A DNA stretch of 64,000 bases from an uncultured Cohaesibacter sp. (lineage in GTDB: Bacteria; Pseudomonadota; Alphaproteobacteria; Rhizobiales; Cohaesibacteraceae), in contig NZ_OY782507.1 of the NCBI RefSeq assembly GCF_963677725.1, positions 2,728,001 to 2,792,000 of the forward strand, read 5' to 3'. Made by a program: the position numbers and the translations under genes. Of the stretch, positions 33,180 to 42,026 are shown one piece after another. Below the pieces are notes generated by a model. The model did no database searches. It saw only the letters and a program-made list of their open reading frames with translations, and was not told where the DNA came from. Each line of letters begins with the position of its first letter. The stretch's first letter is position 1.

Positions 33180-34526
33180 TCAGGTCAATTCGACGACCTC
33201 GATGCCAAGGCGCTTGGCAATGGCACGCATGATCGGGCGATGGTCGCCATAGGTGAGTGCCGTGTGGTGCTCCAGACCCTCATTGATCATCCGGTCAAGG
33301 AAAGTCTTGACCGGTACATCCGGTCTGGCGGTGCCGGCGGTTCCGGAAAAGGCAAGGGGCGCCTTGATCATCTCGGCTCCGGCGAGGATCAGCCGCAGCT
33401 TGCCGTGGCCTTGGGAGAAACGCGCCATGGTGATGCGGCCCGGTTTGAGGGCGAATTCGGAGAGAAGCGGCATTTTGCGGTTGGAATGGATGGCGCCCTG
33501 AATGGTCTGATCTTTGTCAGCCATGTCAATGGGAGCCTGTCCGCAATGCCAGAAGACGATGGTGTCATCCTCGGTGTTGACGTCGACCAGATCGGTGTTG
33601 AAGACCGAGTTGCCAGAGGCTTGTTGCAGGGTGAGGGAGGTGACGACCCCCATCATGTCCGCTTCGCAACCTGCCGGGGTGTGGTCTTCATTGAGCAGAG
33701 CCAGCGCTCCGCAGGCCGCGCAGCCATATTCGATGAAAAAGTCCGGCCAACAACGCACTGCAACGCCTTTATAGCCTTTCTCGTCGGCTTCCGTGCGCAG
33801 CTTGGAGTAGATCTTGAGGGTCTTGCGGGTGGCCTCCTGGTCCAGCTCGCCCAGATTGGGGAACTGGGCCTTGCGGCGTTCATAGGGTGCGTCCGCGACT
33901 TCGTCAGGCAAATCTTTGACTTCATTGATGAAATCGCTGATGCCGATGCGGTCGACATCAATGCCAAATCGGCAATGAAGCTCCTGCTCATTGAAGTTGC
34001 AGGCATCAAATCCATCAGGATGCTCCCCGACCAGCTTCAGCTTGGCACCCTGCAATTCGTGGACGATGGCGCCTGCCTTGGCCAACAGGGCAATGTCCTC
34101 GATGGCTTTGGGGTTGTCAGCGTCTGCGTGGATATAATCAATGGTCAGGTCGTTGCGGCTCAAGGCATGGCTCGCGAGATTAACCCCGCAGAAGGAATTG
34201 AGCCGTAAGCGTCCGCCGGTCCGTGCTTCGGGAAAGGACCACATCACCAGTGGTGCACCGATCTGCTTGCCCAGTTCAACGGTCATGGTTGCGTCGGTAA
34301 AGGTCACCTGCAAGAGGAGCAGCATGTCGAGCTTTTGCGCTTTGAGCGCGGGCAGGGCATCGAGGACTGCGTCGGCATCAAACAGAAGCTCCGGTTTGCC
34401 GATGAGATCGGCATCGAGGCTTTCAAGGGATGCCCAGGCTTTGGCCAGAATCTCTTGCGCAAAGGGCACGTCGAAGGTTGGTCGGCCCAGTGCGACGACA
34501 CCGATGCATGGTCTTTCTGCGGACAT
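33180..34526 (-). CDS. L-fucose/L-arabinose isomerase-fold protein, candidate sulfoquinovose isomerase
   Basis: The 448-residue protein belongs to the fucose/arabinose isomerase superfamily. The N-terminal domains carry CIGVVALGRPTFDV and LLLLQVTFTDATM. The C-terminal part carries VRCWPDFFIEYGCAACGALALL, PAGCEADMMGVVTSL and IVFWHCGQAPIDM, typical of the family's metal-dependent active site. An aldose-ketose isomerase is needed to turn sulfoquinovose into sulfofructose, and no YihS-like enzyme is in the window, so this is the best candidate. It heads the leftward TRAP-sulfoquinovosidase series. The start at 34526 has GGAGGAA upstream; the frame is open to 34625. Family membership is clear, substrate is inferred. 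Confidence 0.8.
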   Translation of the reverse strand: MSAERPCIGVVALGRPTFDVPFAQEILAKAWASLESLDADLIGKPELLFDADAVLDALPALKAQKLDMLLLLQVTFTDATMTVELGKQIGAPLVMWSFPEARTGGRLRLNSFCGVNLASHALSRNDLTIDYIHADADNPKAIEDIALLAKAGAIVHELQGAKLKLVGEHPDGFDACNFNEQELHCRFGIDVDRIGISDFINEVKDLPDEVADAPYERRKAQFPNLGELDQEATRKTLKIYSKLRTEADEKGYKGVAVRCWPDFFIEYGCAACGALALLNEDHTPAGCEADMMGVVTSLTLQQASGNSVFNTDLVDVNTEDDTIVFWHCGQAPIDMADKDQTIQGAIHSNRKMPLLSEFALKPGRITMARFSQGHGKLRLILAGAEMIKAPLAFSGTAGTARPDVPVKTFLDRMINEGLEHHTALTYGDHRPIMRAIAKRLGIEVVELT

Positions 34527-35159
34527 AGGGTTCCTCCACAATCCCGGCAGGCCACTATGAGAGGCCAGATGGTCAGGCACCTCCCAATGCGCATAGACCT
34601 GCCAAGCGGTTTCTGTCAGAGGCAACAGTACGGCGATAAACGATCATAGACTATCAGTAAAAATACTTATAAATGGTCATTTCTCACAAAAAATGTCATA
34701 ATAATTCCATGAAACAAACATGAAGTGACAATTACGCTCAAAAGCTGTTGTTTTTTGGAATTGCTGATTGACGCGCAAATCGGGTGGAATTGAAGGCCGG
34801 GTGAAGCGCAGTTTTGACGGTTAGATGGATATGGCGAGCGTTGTGAAAAATCACAATTATACCGCTATTTCATGGAGATAAGAGAAGCCTGCTGCCGTGA
34901 GTGAACAGAAAAGCCTTATTTGCTGTTTCGTATGGCATCACATATCAGGCCTGAGATGATGGACAGAAAGCGATAAATTCGGAGCACCAAGCGTGGAGAA
35001 GTCCCCTCAGAGATCGATCTAGCCGTGCTCTGGCTGATTGCCGCCGTTTCGTTTTGATCGTTTTGTGACAAATAGCGTTGGTGGACGGAAGGGTGGCTTG
35101 TCCCGCATTTTGTTTGCGTGCAGGTCTCGTTACTGGGGACATGTTGTTTTCCTGGTCGA
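34527..35159 (-). other. Long upstream region of the isomerase-TRAP-sulfoquinovosidase genes
   Basis: This 633-bp AT-rich stretch has no convincing gene. Its left part holds CAGTAAAAATACTTATAAAT (34655-34674), which resembles the sequence before the kinase at 22223-22242. Both lie upstream of leftward genes, so this may be a shared promoter or operator element. The right part lies after the GH13 gene and shows no clear terminator. A short 65-codon frame at 34945-35142 looks random. Confidence 0.35.
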
Positions 35160-36635
35160 TCAGGAAGTCTTCGGAGCGATCACCAAAATGCCTTCTTCAC
35201 CCTTGGTGGTGTGATGGATATGCGCCTTGAGGGCAGCAAAATCGACACTCAGGCTGGCGCTGGCCTCATCATGCTTCCAGCTCAGGACCAGTTTTGACGG
35301 CTCGGGCTGGTCCAGTGAGAAGGTGCCATCAAAGGCCGGGTGGTCATTGCGGAAGCGGATCAGCTCTATCAAAGCGCGGACCATCGGGCTGTCCATGGCG
35401 TGAACCACTTCGCCTTCGGCAAAATAATGGCGATTGATATCGCGGCCAACCTTGGTACGGGCGAGCAAGTCCATGTCGTTTTCGGACCCGAGCAGCCCCA
35501 CATAATAAACTTGCGGGATGCCGGGAGCGAAGAATTGCACGGCGCGGGCGATCAGATAGTCTTGATCGCGTCGGCCAAGGGCATCGAAATAGGTGGAATT
35601 CACCTGATAGAGATCGAGATTGGACGCAGCCGCGCCGGTGGCCTTGCGTGATGTGCCGCCGGTGCGTTCATGCATGGTCTCAACCAGCTGATCAATGGCA
35701 TGGGGTTCAAGCAGACCGGGGCGACCGTCGGACGCTTCGCCGACATCAATCACGCCGATGCCGTCATGGGTGTCGAGCACGGTCAACGCATTGCGCGGGC
35801 TGACTTCGAGCCAGTTTGCAAGCGGATTGGCCTCACCGGTAAAGAGCGCGTGGAGCAAGAGGGGTGGCAAGGCAAAGTCATAGACTCGGTCGACCTTCTG
35901 GGCGATGGCGATCTGATCCTGATAATAGCTATGGATCTCGACCAAAACTTCCATGCCGCGTGCCTTGGCCTTGCTGGTCAAGGCTTCAAGGAAATCATAG
36001 GTCTCAGGGATCATGAAGCAACTGGTGCCCGGCTTCTTGATGGCATATCCCGCTGCATCGAGCCGGATGGCGGTGATGCCGGACGCAGCGAATGTGTCGA
36101 GGATCTGCTCAAGATAGGCCGCGCCTTTTGCACTATGGACATCAATGTCGATTTGATTGGCCGTAAAGGTGGTCCAGATCAGCCGCTTCGTGCCGTCCTT
36201 CAAGGTTACATAGGTAAAGGGCAGGCCGGGGCGGGGGCGATAGATCGCCATCAGGTCCTGTTCGGTGGCCCCTTCGGGAAAGACTGAGGCGTAACTGAGA
36301 AACAGCTCCGCATAGTCGGAGGCATTGCCCTTCTCGATGAAATCCTGAAAGGCTGCCCCTTCTGCCGAAACGTGATTGACGATCAGGTCGGCCATGATGT
36401 CGTGGCTCCGGGACAGTTGGCGGACATCGTCCCAGGTGCCAAGTCGCGGGTCAACGATTGTATGATCCTTGGGGTCAAAGCCGGCATCAGCGCCGTCATA
36501 GGGGTCGAAGAAAGGCAATAGATGCACTGTGCCGAACAAACCTGCCAAGGGACCATTGAGGAGATTGTCGAGGTCAGCGACCCCGCCACCGCTCAGGCGA
36601 TCCACATACGTAATGAGCTGCAGTTTGTTTTTCAT
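35160..36635 (-). CDS. GH13 sucrose phosphorylase-family protein
   Basis: The 491-residue enzyme has the subfamily 18 layout. It opens KNKLQLITYVDRLSGG, has the (beta/alpha)8 nucleophile strand ITAIRLDAAGYAIKKPGTSC and acid/base segment VLVEIHSYYQ. The transition-state Asp lies in LDTHDGIGVIDVG, a hallmark of sucrose phosphorylases. Such enzymes phosphorolyse sucrose, sucrose 6-phosphate, glucosylglycerol or glucosylglycerate. The exact acceptor cannot be fixed from sequence. There is no signal peptide, so it acts on an internal alpha-glucoside. It may be unrelated to the island on its left. The start at 36635 has GAGGG upstream. Confidence 0.85.
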   Translation of the reverse strand: MKNKLQLITYVDRLSGGGVADLDNLLNGPLAGLFGTVHLLPFFDPYDGADAGFDPKDHTIVDPRLGTWDDVRQLSRSHDIMADLIVNHVSAEGAAFQDFIEKGNASDYAELFLSYASVFPEGATEQDLMAIYRPRPGLPFTYVTLKDGTKRLIWTTFTANQIDIDVHSAKGAAYLEQILDTFAASGITAIRLDAAGYAIKKPGTSCFMIPETYDFLEALTSKAKARGMEVLVEIHSYYQDQIAIAQKVDRVYDFALPPLLLHALFTGEANPLANWLEVSPRNALTVLDTHDGIGVIDVGEASDGRPGLLEPHAIDQLVETMHERTGGTSRKATGAAASNLDLYQVNSTYFDALGRRDQDYLIARAVQFFAPGIPQVYYVGLLGSENDMDLLARTKVGRDINRHYFAEGEVVHAMDSPMVRALIELIRFRNDHPAFDGTFSLDQPEPSKLVLSWKHDEASASLSVDFAALKAHIHHTTKGEEGILVIAPKTS

Positions 36636-36844
36636 GATGGTGCCCTCACCCTCAAGCGAGCCGCTCTGGCCTTGATAGGGGGCTGTTGCGGCCATGCGTC
36701 ATGGGTCTGATCGATAAGGAAGTAGCGTTTGCGGCTCGGACGCCGTTAAGAATGGACCATATGCTGCATTGGTCTGATGGATCAAGCCCTCTGGCGAGGC
36801 CTGTCCCAACGGGATTGATCATGGGGAGGCGGGGTGAGCGCGCG

Positions 36845-37660
36845 CTATTTGTGTTGCATCGCCGACATGATGATCTTGAAAATCTTGACCGGTGGGAAGG
36901 GATAGTCGATCGTCCGGCCAATGCCCATGTCGACCAGAGCCTTTTTCAGCTCGGAATCCACTTTGTCGTCGCACAAAAGGACCATCATGCCGCGACCATG
37001 GCTTCTGGGGGCATTGAGCAGGCCGGACAGATAGAAATGCACCACCTTGCTATAGAGCAGGAAGCAAAGGTCATTTTGCTCTACAGCATCCTTGCGCTTT
37101 GAAAGATGCTCTTCCTGAATGAATTCGACCATACAGCCCACTTCTTTCAGGCCCTGCTCAATCGGAGCGATGTAGGAATGGGATTTGGCCACCAGCGCGA
37201 CAGACAAGGGCGCCTGATCGCTTTGTTTTTCCTTGAGCGCATTGTAGATGCGCTTGAGGCGTTCGTCATTGGTGTTGCGGAATCTATACACCTGATCCAG
37301 GCGGGCTTTCACGGTGGCATGCAGTAGATCATAATCGATGGGTTTGGTGAGATAGTCGTCGGCGCCCATCCGCTTGCCAGCAAGAATGTCTTCGCGGGTT
37401 GCCTTGGCCGTGAGAAAAATGAACGGCACCTCATTATGTTGTGGCAGGCGTTCGCGCACGAGCTTGAGCGTGGTCAGTCCATCGATCAGCGGCATCATGA
37501 TGTCGCAGAGAACGAGGTCGACGGTTTCATGCTTGAGGATTTCAATGGCTTCCTTGCCATTGTGGGCCTTCAAGGTCTCATAGCCCTCTTCCTGCATTTC
37601 TTCTACAATATCATCAAGCAGTAATGCTTCGTCTTCGACGCACAAAATTCTCGCCGTCAT
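36845..37660 (-). CDS. Response regulator with C-terminal domain of unknown function
   Basis: The 271-residue protein has an N-terminal receiver domain (1-125) with acidic residues near 9-11, phospho-acceptor Asp53 (LCDIMMPLIDG) and the conserved Lys in DYLTKPIDYD. The remaining 140 residues have no helix-turn-helix or enzyme motif I recognise and may be a degenerate second receiver-like domain (SVALVAKSHSYIAPIEQGLKEVG and later MVLLCDDKVDSE). It therefore may work by protein contact rather than by binding DNA. It follows the PAS histidine kinase by 12 bp and surely forms a two-component pair with it. Confidence 0.85.
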   Translation of the reverse strand: MTARILCVEDEALLLDDIVEEMQEEGYETLKAHNGKEAIEILKHETVDLVLCDIMMPLIDGLTTLKLVRERLPQHNEVPFIFLTAKATREDILAGKRMGADDYLTKPIDYDLLHATVKARLDQVYRFRNTNDERLKRIYNALKEKQSDQAPLSVALVAKSHSYIAPIEQGLKEVGCMVEFIQEEHLSKRKDAVEQNDLCFLLYSKVVHFYLSGLLNAPRSHGRGMMVLLCDDKVDSELKKALVDMGIGRTIDYPFPPVKIFKIIMSAMQHK

Positions 37661-37672
37661 TGTGTTTCTCCG

Positions 37673-39253
37673 TCAGGATACGGCCCGGGCCGGGACTGTG
37701 TCTTCTTCTTGTTCATCGATAGCCAGTTTGGCAGGCAGGAAAATCGTGAAGCAGGAGCCAACGCCGACCTCTGAGGCGACCTCGATATGACCGCCATGCT
37801 CTTTGAGGGCCATCTGTGCAAAATTGAGGCCGATGCCGGTGCCTGCAATGCCGCTGGAGGTTGAGGCGCGGAAATATTTTTTGAAGATCTTGGACATTTC
37901 CGCTTTTGGAATGCCAACGCCTTGATCCTCAACGCGGATTTTCAAATAGCGCTCAGTGCGTTCACCGGTCACCTTGATTGGAGCCTGTGGTTCGGAATAT
38001 TTGATGGCATTGGAGAGGATGTTGCTGACGCATTGATCGAGTAGATTCTGGTCGAATTGAGCGAATTGCGGTAGGGCATCAAGGTCCCAGACAATGTTGC
38101 AATCCTCACCCATCTCCCGATGGGACATGCACAATTTCTCCAACGCACCCCTGAATGGCTGTCGCTTGGGATCGGCCTTCATGCCGGTGATTTCATCGGT
38201 CGAGAAATCCATGAAGCGGTTGATCAGATATTGCATGCGTTGCACGGAGTCGCGGATATTGCCAATCCGTTCGCGTAAACGGTCATCCGGCATCTGCCCG
38301 ATCTTGCGCTGAATACGCTGGGCGTTGCTGTCGATGATGGCGAGCGGGGTCTTGAATTCGTGGGAGGCCATCGAGACGAATTCGCGCTGGGTTTCCGAGA
38401 GCGTGATTTCCTTTTGCAGCAGTTTGACCAGTTGGTTGGTATGGTCTTGCAGCTTGATGGTCTGATCCTTGTAGACCGAGACATCGGAAAAGATCGCAAT
38501 GCGCCCGCCATTGACCGTGGGTGAATGGTTGATGCGGTACCAATTGTCGTCATGCAGCTTGTGCTCACTGCTGAAATACAGGTTCGCTGCATCGTCCTCG
38601 GGGCGCGGCGCATCGGGTAGGCTGAAGCCTTCGATTCTGTCGATGTGGGAATGGTGCAAAAGATGACGGCGCAGGGAAGGGTAGAGATCCTGCATGCGTT
38701 TGTTGGCCAACACCAGATGATCATTTTCGTCAAAGACGATCAGGCCATCATTGATCGCATCCATGGCATTGACCAGAAGATCACGGTGATAATTGACTTC
38801 ATCAAGGCTATGCTCAAGCTTTATTTCCAGCTCATACTGTGTGGCTTCAAGATTGGCCTCATAGGTGCGCTGATCGGTAACATCGCTATAGATGGTGACG
38901 AAGCCAGACTGTCCCAGCGGGGTTCGCTGCATGCGGATGATGCGCCCGTCCGGTTGTTCGCGTTCCATATCGGTGGCTTTTAAATTCCACGCAGATTCAA
39001 GCACTTCTTTGACCAGCATTTCCGGGTCACCGGGGCCATAGACGCCCCGATCGGCAAGATAGCGCATTATATATTCAAGGGACGGATTTTCCTTGATGAC
39101 ATCGGCGCTCAATCCAAGCATATGGCAGGCGGCCTTGTTGATGAACAAGACTTCCATCGAGCTGCTGACCAGCGACATACCTTGATGGGACGATTCCATC
39201 AGAAAGGTGAGCAGGTGTTTTTCCAGATCTCTATCACCGATATAATATGCCAT
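37673..39253 (-). CDS. PAS-domain sensor histidine kinase
   Basis: This cytoplasmic kinase of about 526 residues lacks membrane segments. It has two PAS-like sensor regions (about 20-135, SMEVLFINKAACHMLGLSAD, and 160-270, NDGLIVFDENDHLVLANKRM) joined by a coiled coil. The dimerisation domain follows with the H box SMASHEFKTPLAIIDSNAQ, then the ATPase domain with VSNILSNAIKYS, DQGVGIPK and GTGIGLNFAQ. It probably senses an internal signal. The start is uncertain among 39268, 39256 and 39253; a GGAG signal fits 39253. The partner regulator follows by 12 bp. Confidence 0.88.
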   Translation of the reverse strand: MAYYIGDRDLEKHLLTFLMESSHQGMSLVSSSMEVLFINKAACHMLGLSADVIKENPSLEYIMRYLADRGVYGPGDPEMLVKEVLESAWNLKATDMEREQPDGRIIRMQRTPLGQSGFVTIYSDVTDQRTYEANLEATQYELEIKLEHSLDEVNYHRDLLVNAMDAINDGLIVFDENDHLVLANKRMQDLYPSLRRHLLHHSHIDRIEGFSLPDAPRPEDDAANLYFSSEHKLHDDNWYRINHSPTVNGGRIAIFSDVSVYKDQTIKLQDHTNQLVKLLQKEITLSETQREFVSMASHEFKTPLAIIDSNAQRIQRKIGQMPDDRLRERIGNIRDSVQRMQYLINRFMDFSTDEITGMKADPKRQPFRGALEKLCMSHREMGEDCNIVWDLDALPQFAQFDQNLLDQCVSNILSNAIKYSEPQAPIKVTGERTERYLKIRVEDQGVGIPKAEMSKIFKKYFRASTSSGIAGTGIGLNFAQMALKEHGGHIEVASEVGVGSCFTIFLPAKLAIDEQEEDTVPARAVS

Positions 39254-39515
39254 CATTTTCTCCGTCATGTGCGGAGTAAAGTTATAAGAAAATAATTAAA
39301 GAAGTCGAAAGTCAAATGGTAAAGATAGAGTGCTTTTTGGGGCAAAAAGTATGATATTCAAACGGTTTGTCTTTGGTGAAGCTCCACGCTTTTCCAAACA
39401 CAACTTGCCCCTGTTGCGGCGATGCTTTAGCAGGGCTAGATTGGGACGCAATAATCCTGATCGAGTGAGCCTCTCACGCTCAGGCTATGACCACCACAAA
39501 GCGGGGCTGACCAGC

Positions 39516-39998
39516 ATGGCGCATGGCATCCAATCCATTCTGTTTGTCTGTTTGGGCAATATTTGTCGCTCTCCTTTGGCCGAAGGGGTGATGCGCCACA
39601 AGCTGCGCGAGGCGGGGCTGGAGCGTCAGGTTCGGCTTGATAGTTGTGGCACCGGGCCATGGCATGTGGGCAACCCGCCGGATCGCCGCTCAGTCGGCAT
39701 TGCCAGACAGCATGGGGTGGAGATGGACGATTTGCGGGCGCGCAAGGTGAGTCGGCAGGATTTTTACGATTTTGAGCTGATCCTGGCGATGGATCAGGAC
39801 AATCTGGCGGATCTCAAGGCCATTCAACCCAGCGACGGGATCGCAGAGCTGGCACTCTATCTGGATTATTGTGGGGTTGCTGACGATCTGGGATTTGATG
39901 AGGTGCCCGACCCCTATTTCGGCGGGGATCGCGGCTTTGAGGCGGTTTATCGCATGATTGACCGGGCGAGCGAGGGGCTCGTCGCCCGCTGTCGATGA
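39516..39998 (+). CDS. Low-molecular-weight protein tyrosine phosphatase
   Basis: The 160-residue enzyme carries the P-loop FVCLGNICRSP, with catalytic Cys12 and Arg18 (C-X5-R), and the general acid Asp in VPDPYFGG near 130, the arrangement of LMW-PTP. It dephosphorylates phosphotyrosine or small phosphate esters; bacterial members are often linked to exopolysaccharide kinases, but none is visible nearby. The start at 39516 gives the normal family length of about 155 to 160. It is divergent from the PAS kinase and converges on the RNA phosphodiesterase. Confidence 0.9.
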   Translation: MAHGIQSILFVCLGNICRSPLAEGVMRHKLREAGLERQVRLDSCGTGPWHVGNPPDRRSVGIARQHGVEMDDLRARKVSRQDFYDFELILAMDQDNLADLKAIQPSDGIAELALYLDYCGVADDLGFDEVPDPYFGGDRGFEAVYRMIDRASEGLVARCR

Positions 39999-40017
39999 GC
40001 TTCCAGCTTTCAAGGTC

Positions 40018-40557
40018 TTACAAGAGGTCGAAGGTTTCCTCGATCACATAGGGGCCGCCGCCGATGCTGTCCTTGGCGGAATAAAGCACGAAGCGCGGCA
40101 CACTGAATTGTTCGGTGCGGAAATCACCTCGCATTGCCAGATAATTGGCCACGTCTATCGCTTCGGCATTTTTGTTCAGTCGGGCGAGGGTGACATGAGG
40201 CGTATAGTCATGCTTGTCAGGCTTCAGGCCGATCTTGTTCATCCGCCGTTCCAGCTCACGGTGGAGCAGATAGAGATCTTCATTATTCTGCACCGCTGCA
40301 AAGACCGAATGGGGCTTTTTTGATCCAAAGGCGCCAAAGCCGCGCAGGGCGAGATCGAATTCGGGAAATTGAATCTGGGACATCTGGAAGACAATTTCAT
40401 TGGCAAGCGCATAGTCAACATCGCCCATGAAACGCAGTGTGATGTGATAGTTGGACTGATCCACCCAGCGGGCACCATAGAGGCCACCCTTTTGCAAAGA
40501 CAGCAGAGTGCTGATCGAAGGGGGGATTTCCAAACCGGCAAACAAGCGTGGCATCAT
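40018..40557 (-). CDS. thpR: RNA 2',3'-cyclic phosphodiesterase (ThpR)
   Basis: The 179-residue protein has the 2H phosphoesterase fold with two H-x-T motifs, YHITLRFMG (about 41-49) and PHVTLARLN (about 128-136), as in bacterial ThpR, formerly called 2'-5' RNA ligase. It opens cyclic phosphates on RNA ends; the physiological role is unclear. The start at 40557 (tandem ATG) has GGGAG upstream and gives the usual length. It converges with the phosphatase gene across 20 bp. Confidence 0.9.
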   Translation of the reverse strand: MMPRLFAGLEIPPSISTLLSLQKGGLYGARWVDQSNYHITLRFMGDVDYALANEIVFQMSQIQFPEFDLALRGFGAFGSKKPHSVFAAVQNNEDLYLLHRELERRMNKIGLKPDKHDYTPHVTLARLNKNAEAIDVANYLAMRGDFRTEQFSVPRFVLYSAKDSIGGGPYVIEETFDLL

Positions 40558-40765
40558 TTCGCTCCCGTGCTGGATGTGGGGGCACGACGTCTGTGTCGGC
40601 GTGACCGGAAGGCAGTGTTCCAGATGAAAAGATCGGCACATAAGCGTTTGATAGTCTGATGCAAATGTCGGTCGAATCACTTCAGATCTGTCACGCGATG
40701 AGAATAACGCAAAATATGTGACGCTGCCGTAAAAGCGTGTTTTCCCATGTGCGGCAGTGGAGAAA

Positions 40766-40802
40766 AGAAAAAGGCCGCCTCACTTCAGAGGGGCGGCCCT
40801 TG
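40766..40802 (-). terminator. Terminator of the tas-type reductase
   Basis: The 7-bp stem GGCCGCC/GGCGGCC (40773-40779, 40792-40798) is followed on the minus strand by TTTTTCTTTTC. It lies about 30 bp after the reductase stop. Confidence 0.75.
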
Positions 40803-40828
40803 GCTGTTTTTGGCGCTTTTATGCCCGC

Positions 40829-41881
40829 TTACGGGCAAGGATTGGCGTGAACCATATGGACCGCATTGATGGCGTCTTCCATCTCTTCGCTCACCACCAT
40901 GTCGTGGGCTGCAATATCGGTCTTGAGCTGATCAAGGGTGGTTGCGCCAAGGATGGTCGAGGTGACAAAGGGGCGCGAGGTGGCAAAGGCGATGGACAAT
41001 TGCGCGATGTCGACATTGAAGTCCTCGGCCACTTTGAGATAGCCGCGAATGGCTGGCTCAGAGCCCGGTGTCGTGTAGCGTTGCTGGCGATCAAACAGGG
41101 TTGTTCGCGCACCGTGAGGACGTTTGCCATCGAGATATTTGCCAGTGATAAAGCCCTGTCCGAGCACCGAATATGGCAGCAGGCCGATATTCTCGCGCAT
41201 GGCGATTTCGGCCATATTCACCTCGAAGGTGCGGTTTAACAGGTTATAGGCATTCTGAACCGAGACGACCCGCGGGCCGTTGCCGGCTTCGGCCTCAGTC
41301 ACAAAACGCATGGTGCCCCAGCCGCTTTCGTTGGACAGGCCCAAATGGCGGATTTTGCCCGCCTTGACCAGATCATTCATCACATCGAGAATTTCGGCGA
41401 TGGAATTTTCGTCTTCTGCCGGGTCCGGATGGGCATATACAATCGGGTTGGCGCCGAACTGGGTGACGTTCCGGTCCGGCCAATGGATCTGGTAGAGGTC
41501 GATATAGTCGGTTTTGAGCCGCTTCAGACTTGCATTGACGGCTTCGTTGATCTGGTCGCGGTTCAGTTGGCCTGAGGAGCCATCTTCGCGGAACCAGGTC
41601 ATGCCGCTGCGACCAATGACTTTGGAGGCGATAACGATTTCGTCGCGGTTGCCCTTTTCGTGCATCCAGTTGCCGATAATTTCTTCGGTTCTGCCCTGGG
41701 TTTCAGGTTTTGGCGGAATGGCATAGAGCTCTGCGGTGTCAAAGAAGTTGATGCCATTTTCCGTGGCATAATCCATTTGTTCGAAGCCTTCGGCCTGGGT
41801 GTTTTGTTCTCCCCAGGTCATGGTGCCAAGGCACAGACAACTGACGTCAAGGTCGGTGCGACCAAGTTTTCTCATTTCCAT
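40829..41881 (-). CDS. tas: Tas-type aldo/keto reductase
   Basis: This NADPH-dependent reductase of about 350 residues has the AKR barrel. It shows LGTMTWGEQNTQAEGFEQMD, the catalytic region FFDTAELYAIPPKPETQG (Asp, Tyr), and the Lys-containing EIVIASKVIG. KTDYIDLYQIHWPDRN and TSTILGATTLDQLKTDI further match E. coli Tas. The Tas start context is MRKLGRTDLDVS; candidate starts are 41893, 41881 and 41875, and the ribosome site is weak for all. It is monocistronic, with a terminator after it. The physiological substrate is unknown in E. coli too. Confidence 0.9.
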   Translation of the reverse strand: MEMRKLGRTDLDVSCLCLGTMTWGEQNTQAEGFEQMDYATENGINFFDTAELYAIPPKPETQGRTEEIIGNWMHEKGNRDEIVIASKVIGRSGMTWFREDGSSGQLNRDQINEAVNASLKRLKTDYIDLYQIHWPDRNVTQFGANPIVYAHPDPAEDENSIAEILDVMNDLVKAGKIRHLGLSNESGWGTMRFVTEAEAGNGPRVVSVQNAYNLLNRTFEVNMAEIAMRENIGLLPYSVLGQGFITGKYLDGKRPHGARTTLFDRQQRYTTPGSEPAIRGYLKVAEDFNVDIAQLSIAFATSRPFVTSTILGATTLDQLKTDIAAHDMVVSEEMEDAINAVHMVHANPCP

Positions 41882-42026
41882 AAAGGCATCCAATTCATAT
41901 TCTGGCGAACAGGTCCGAGCCTGTCGGACCGCTAACGGTGTGGTGTCTGTCCCGCGAAATCAGGTGGGGGTGGTGCGGGACATGAAACTCTTGCATTCGG
42001 GAGATCAGAGCGTGTTGTTGGCCTGA

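Noticed and set aside
34945-35142. A 65-codon frame in the gap upstream of the isomerase
   Set aside because: It lacks a ribosome site and the product is basic and low in structure-forming residues; it looks random.
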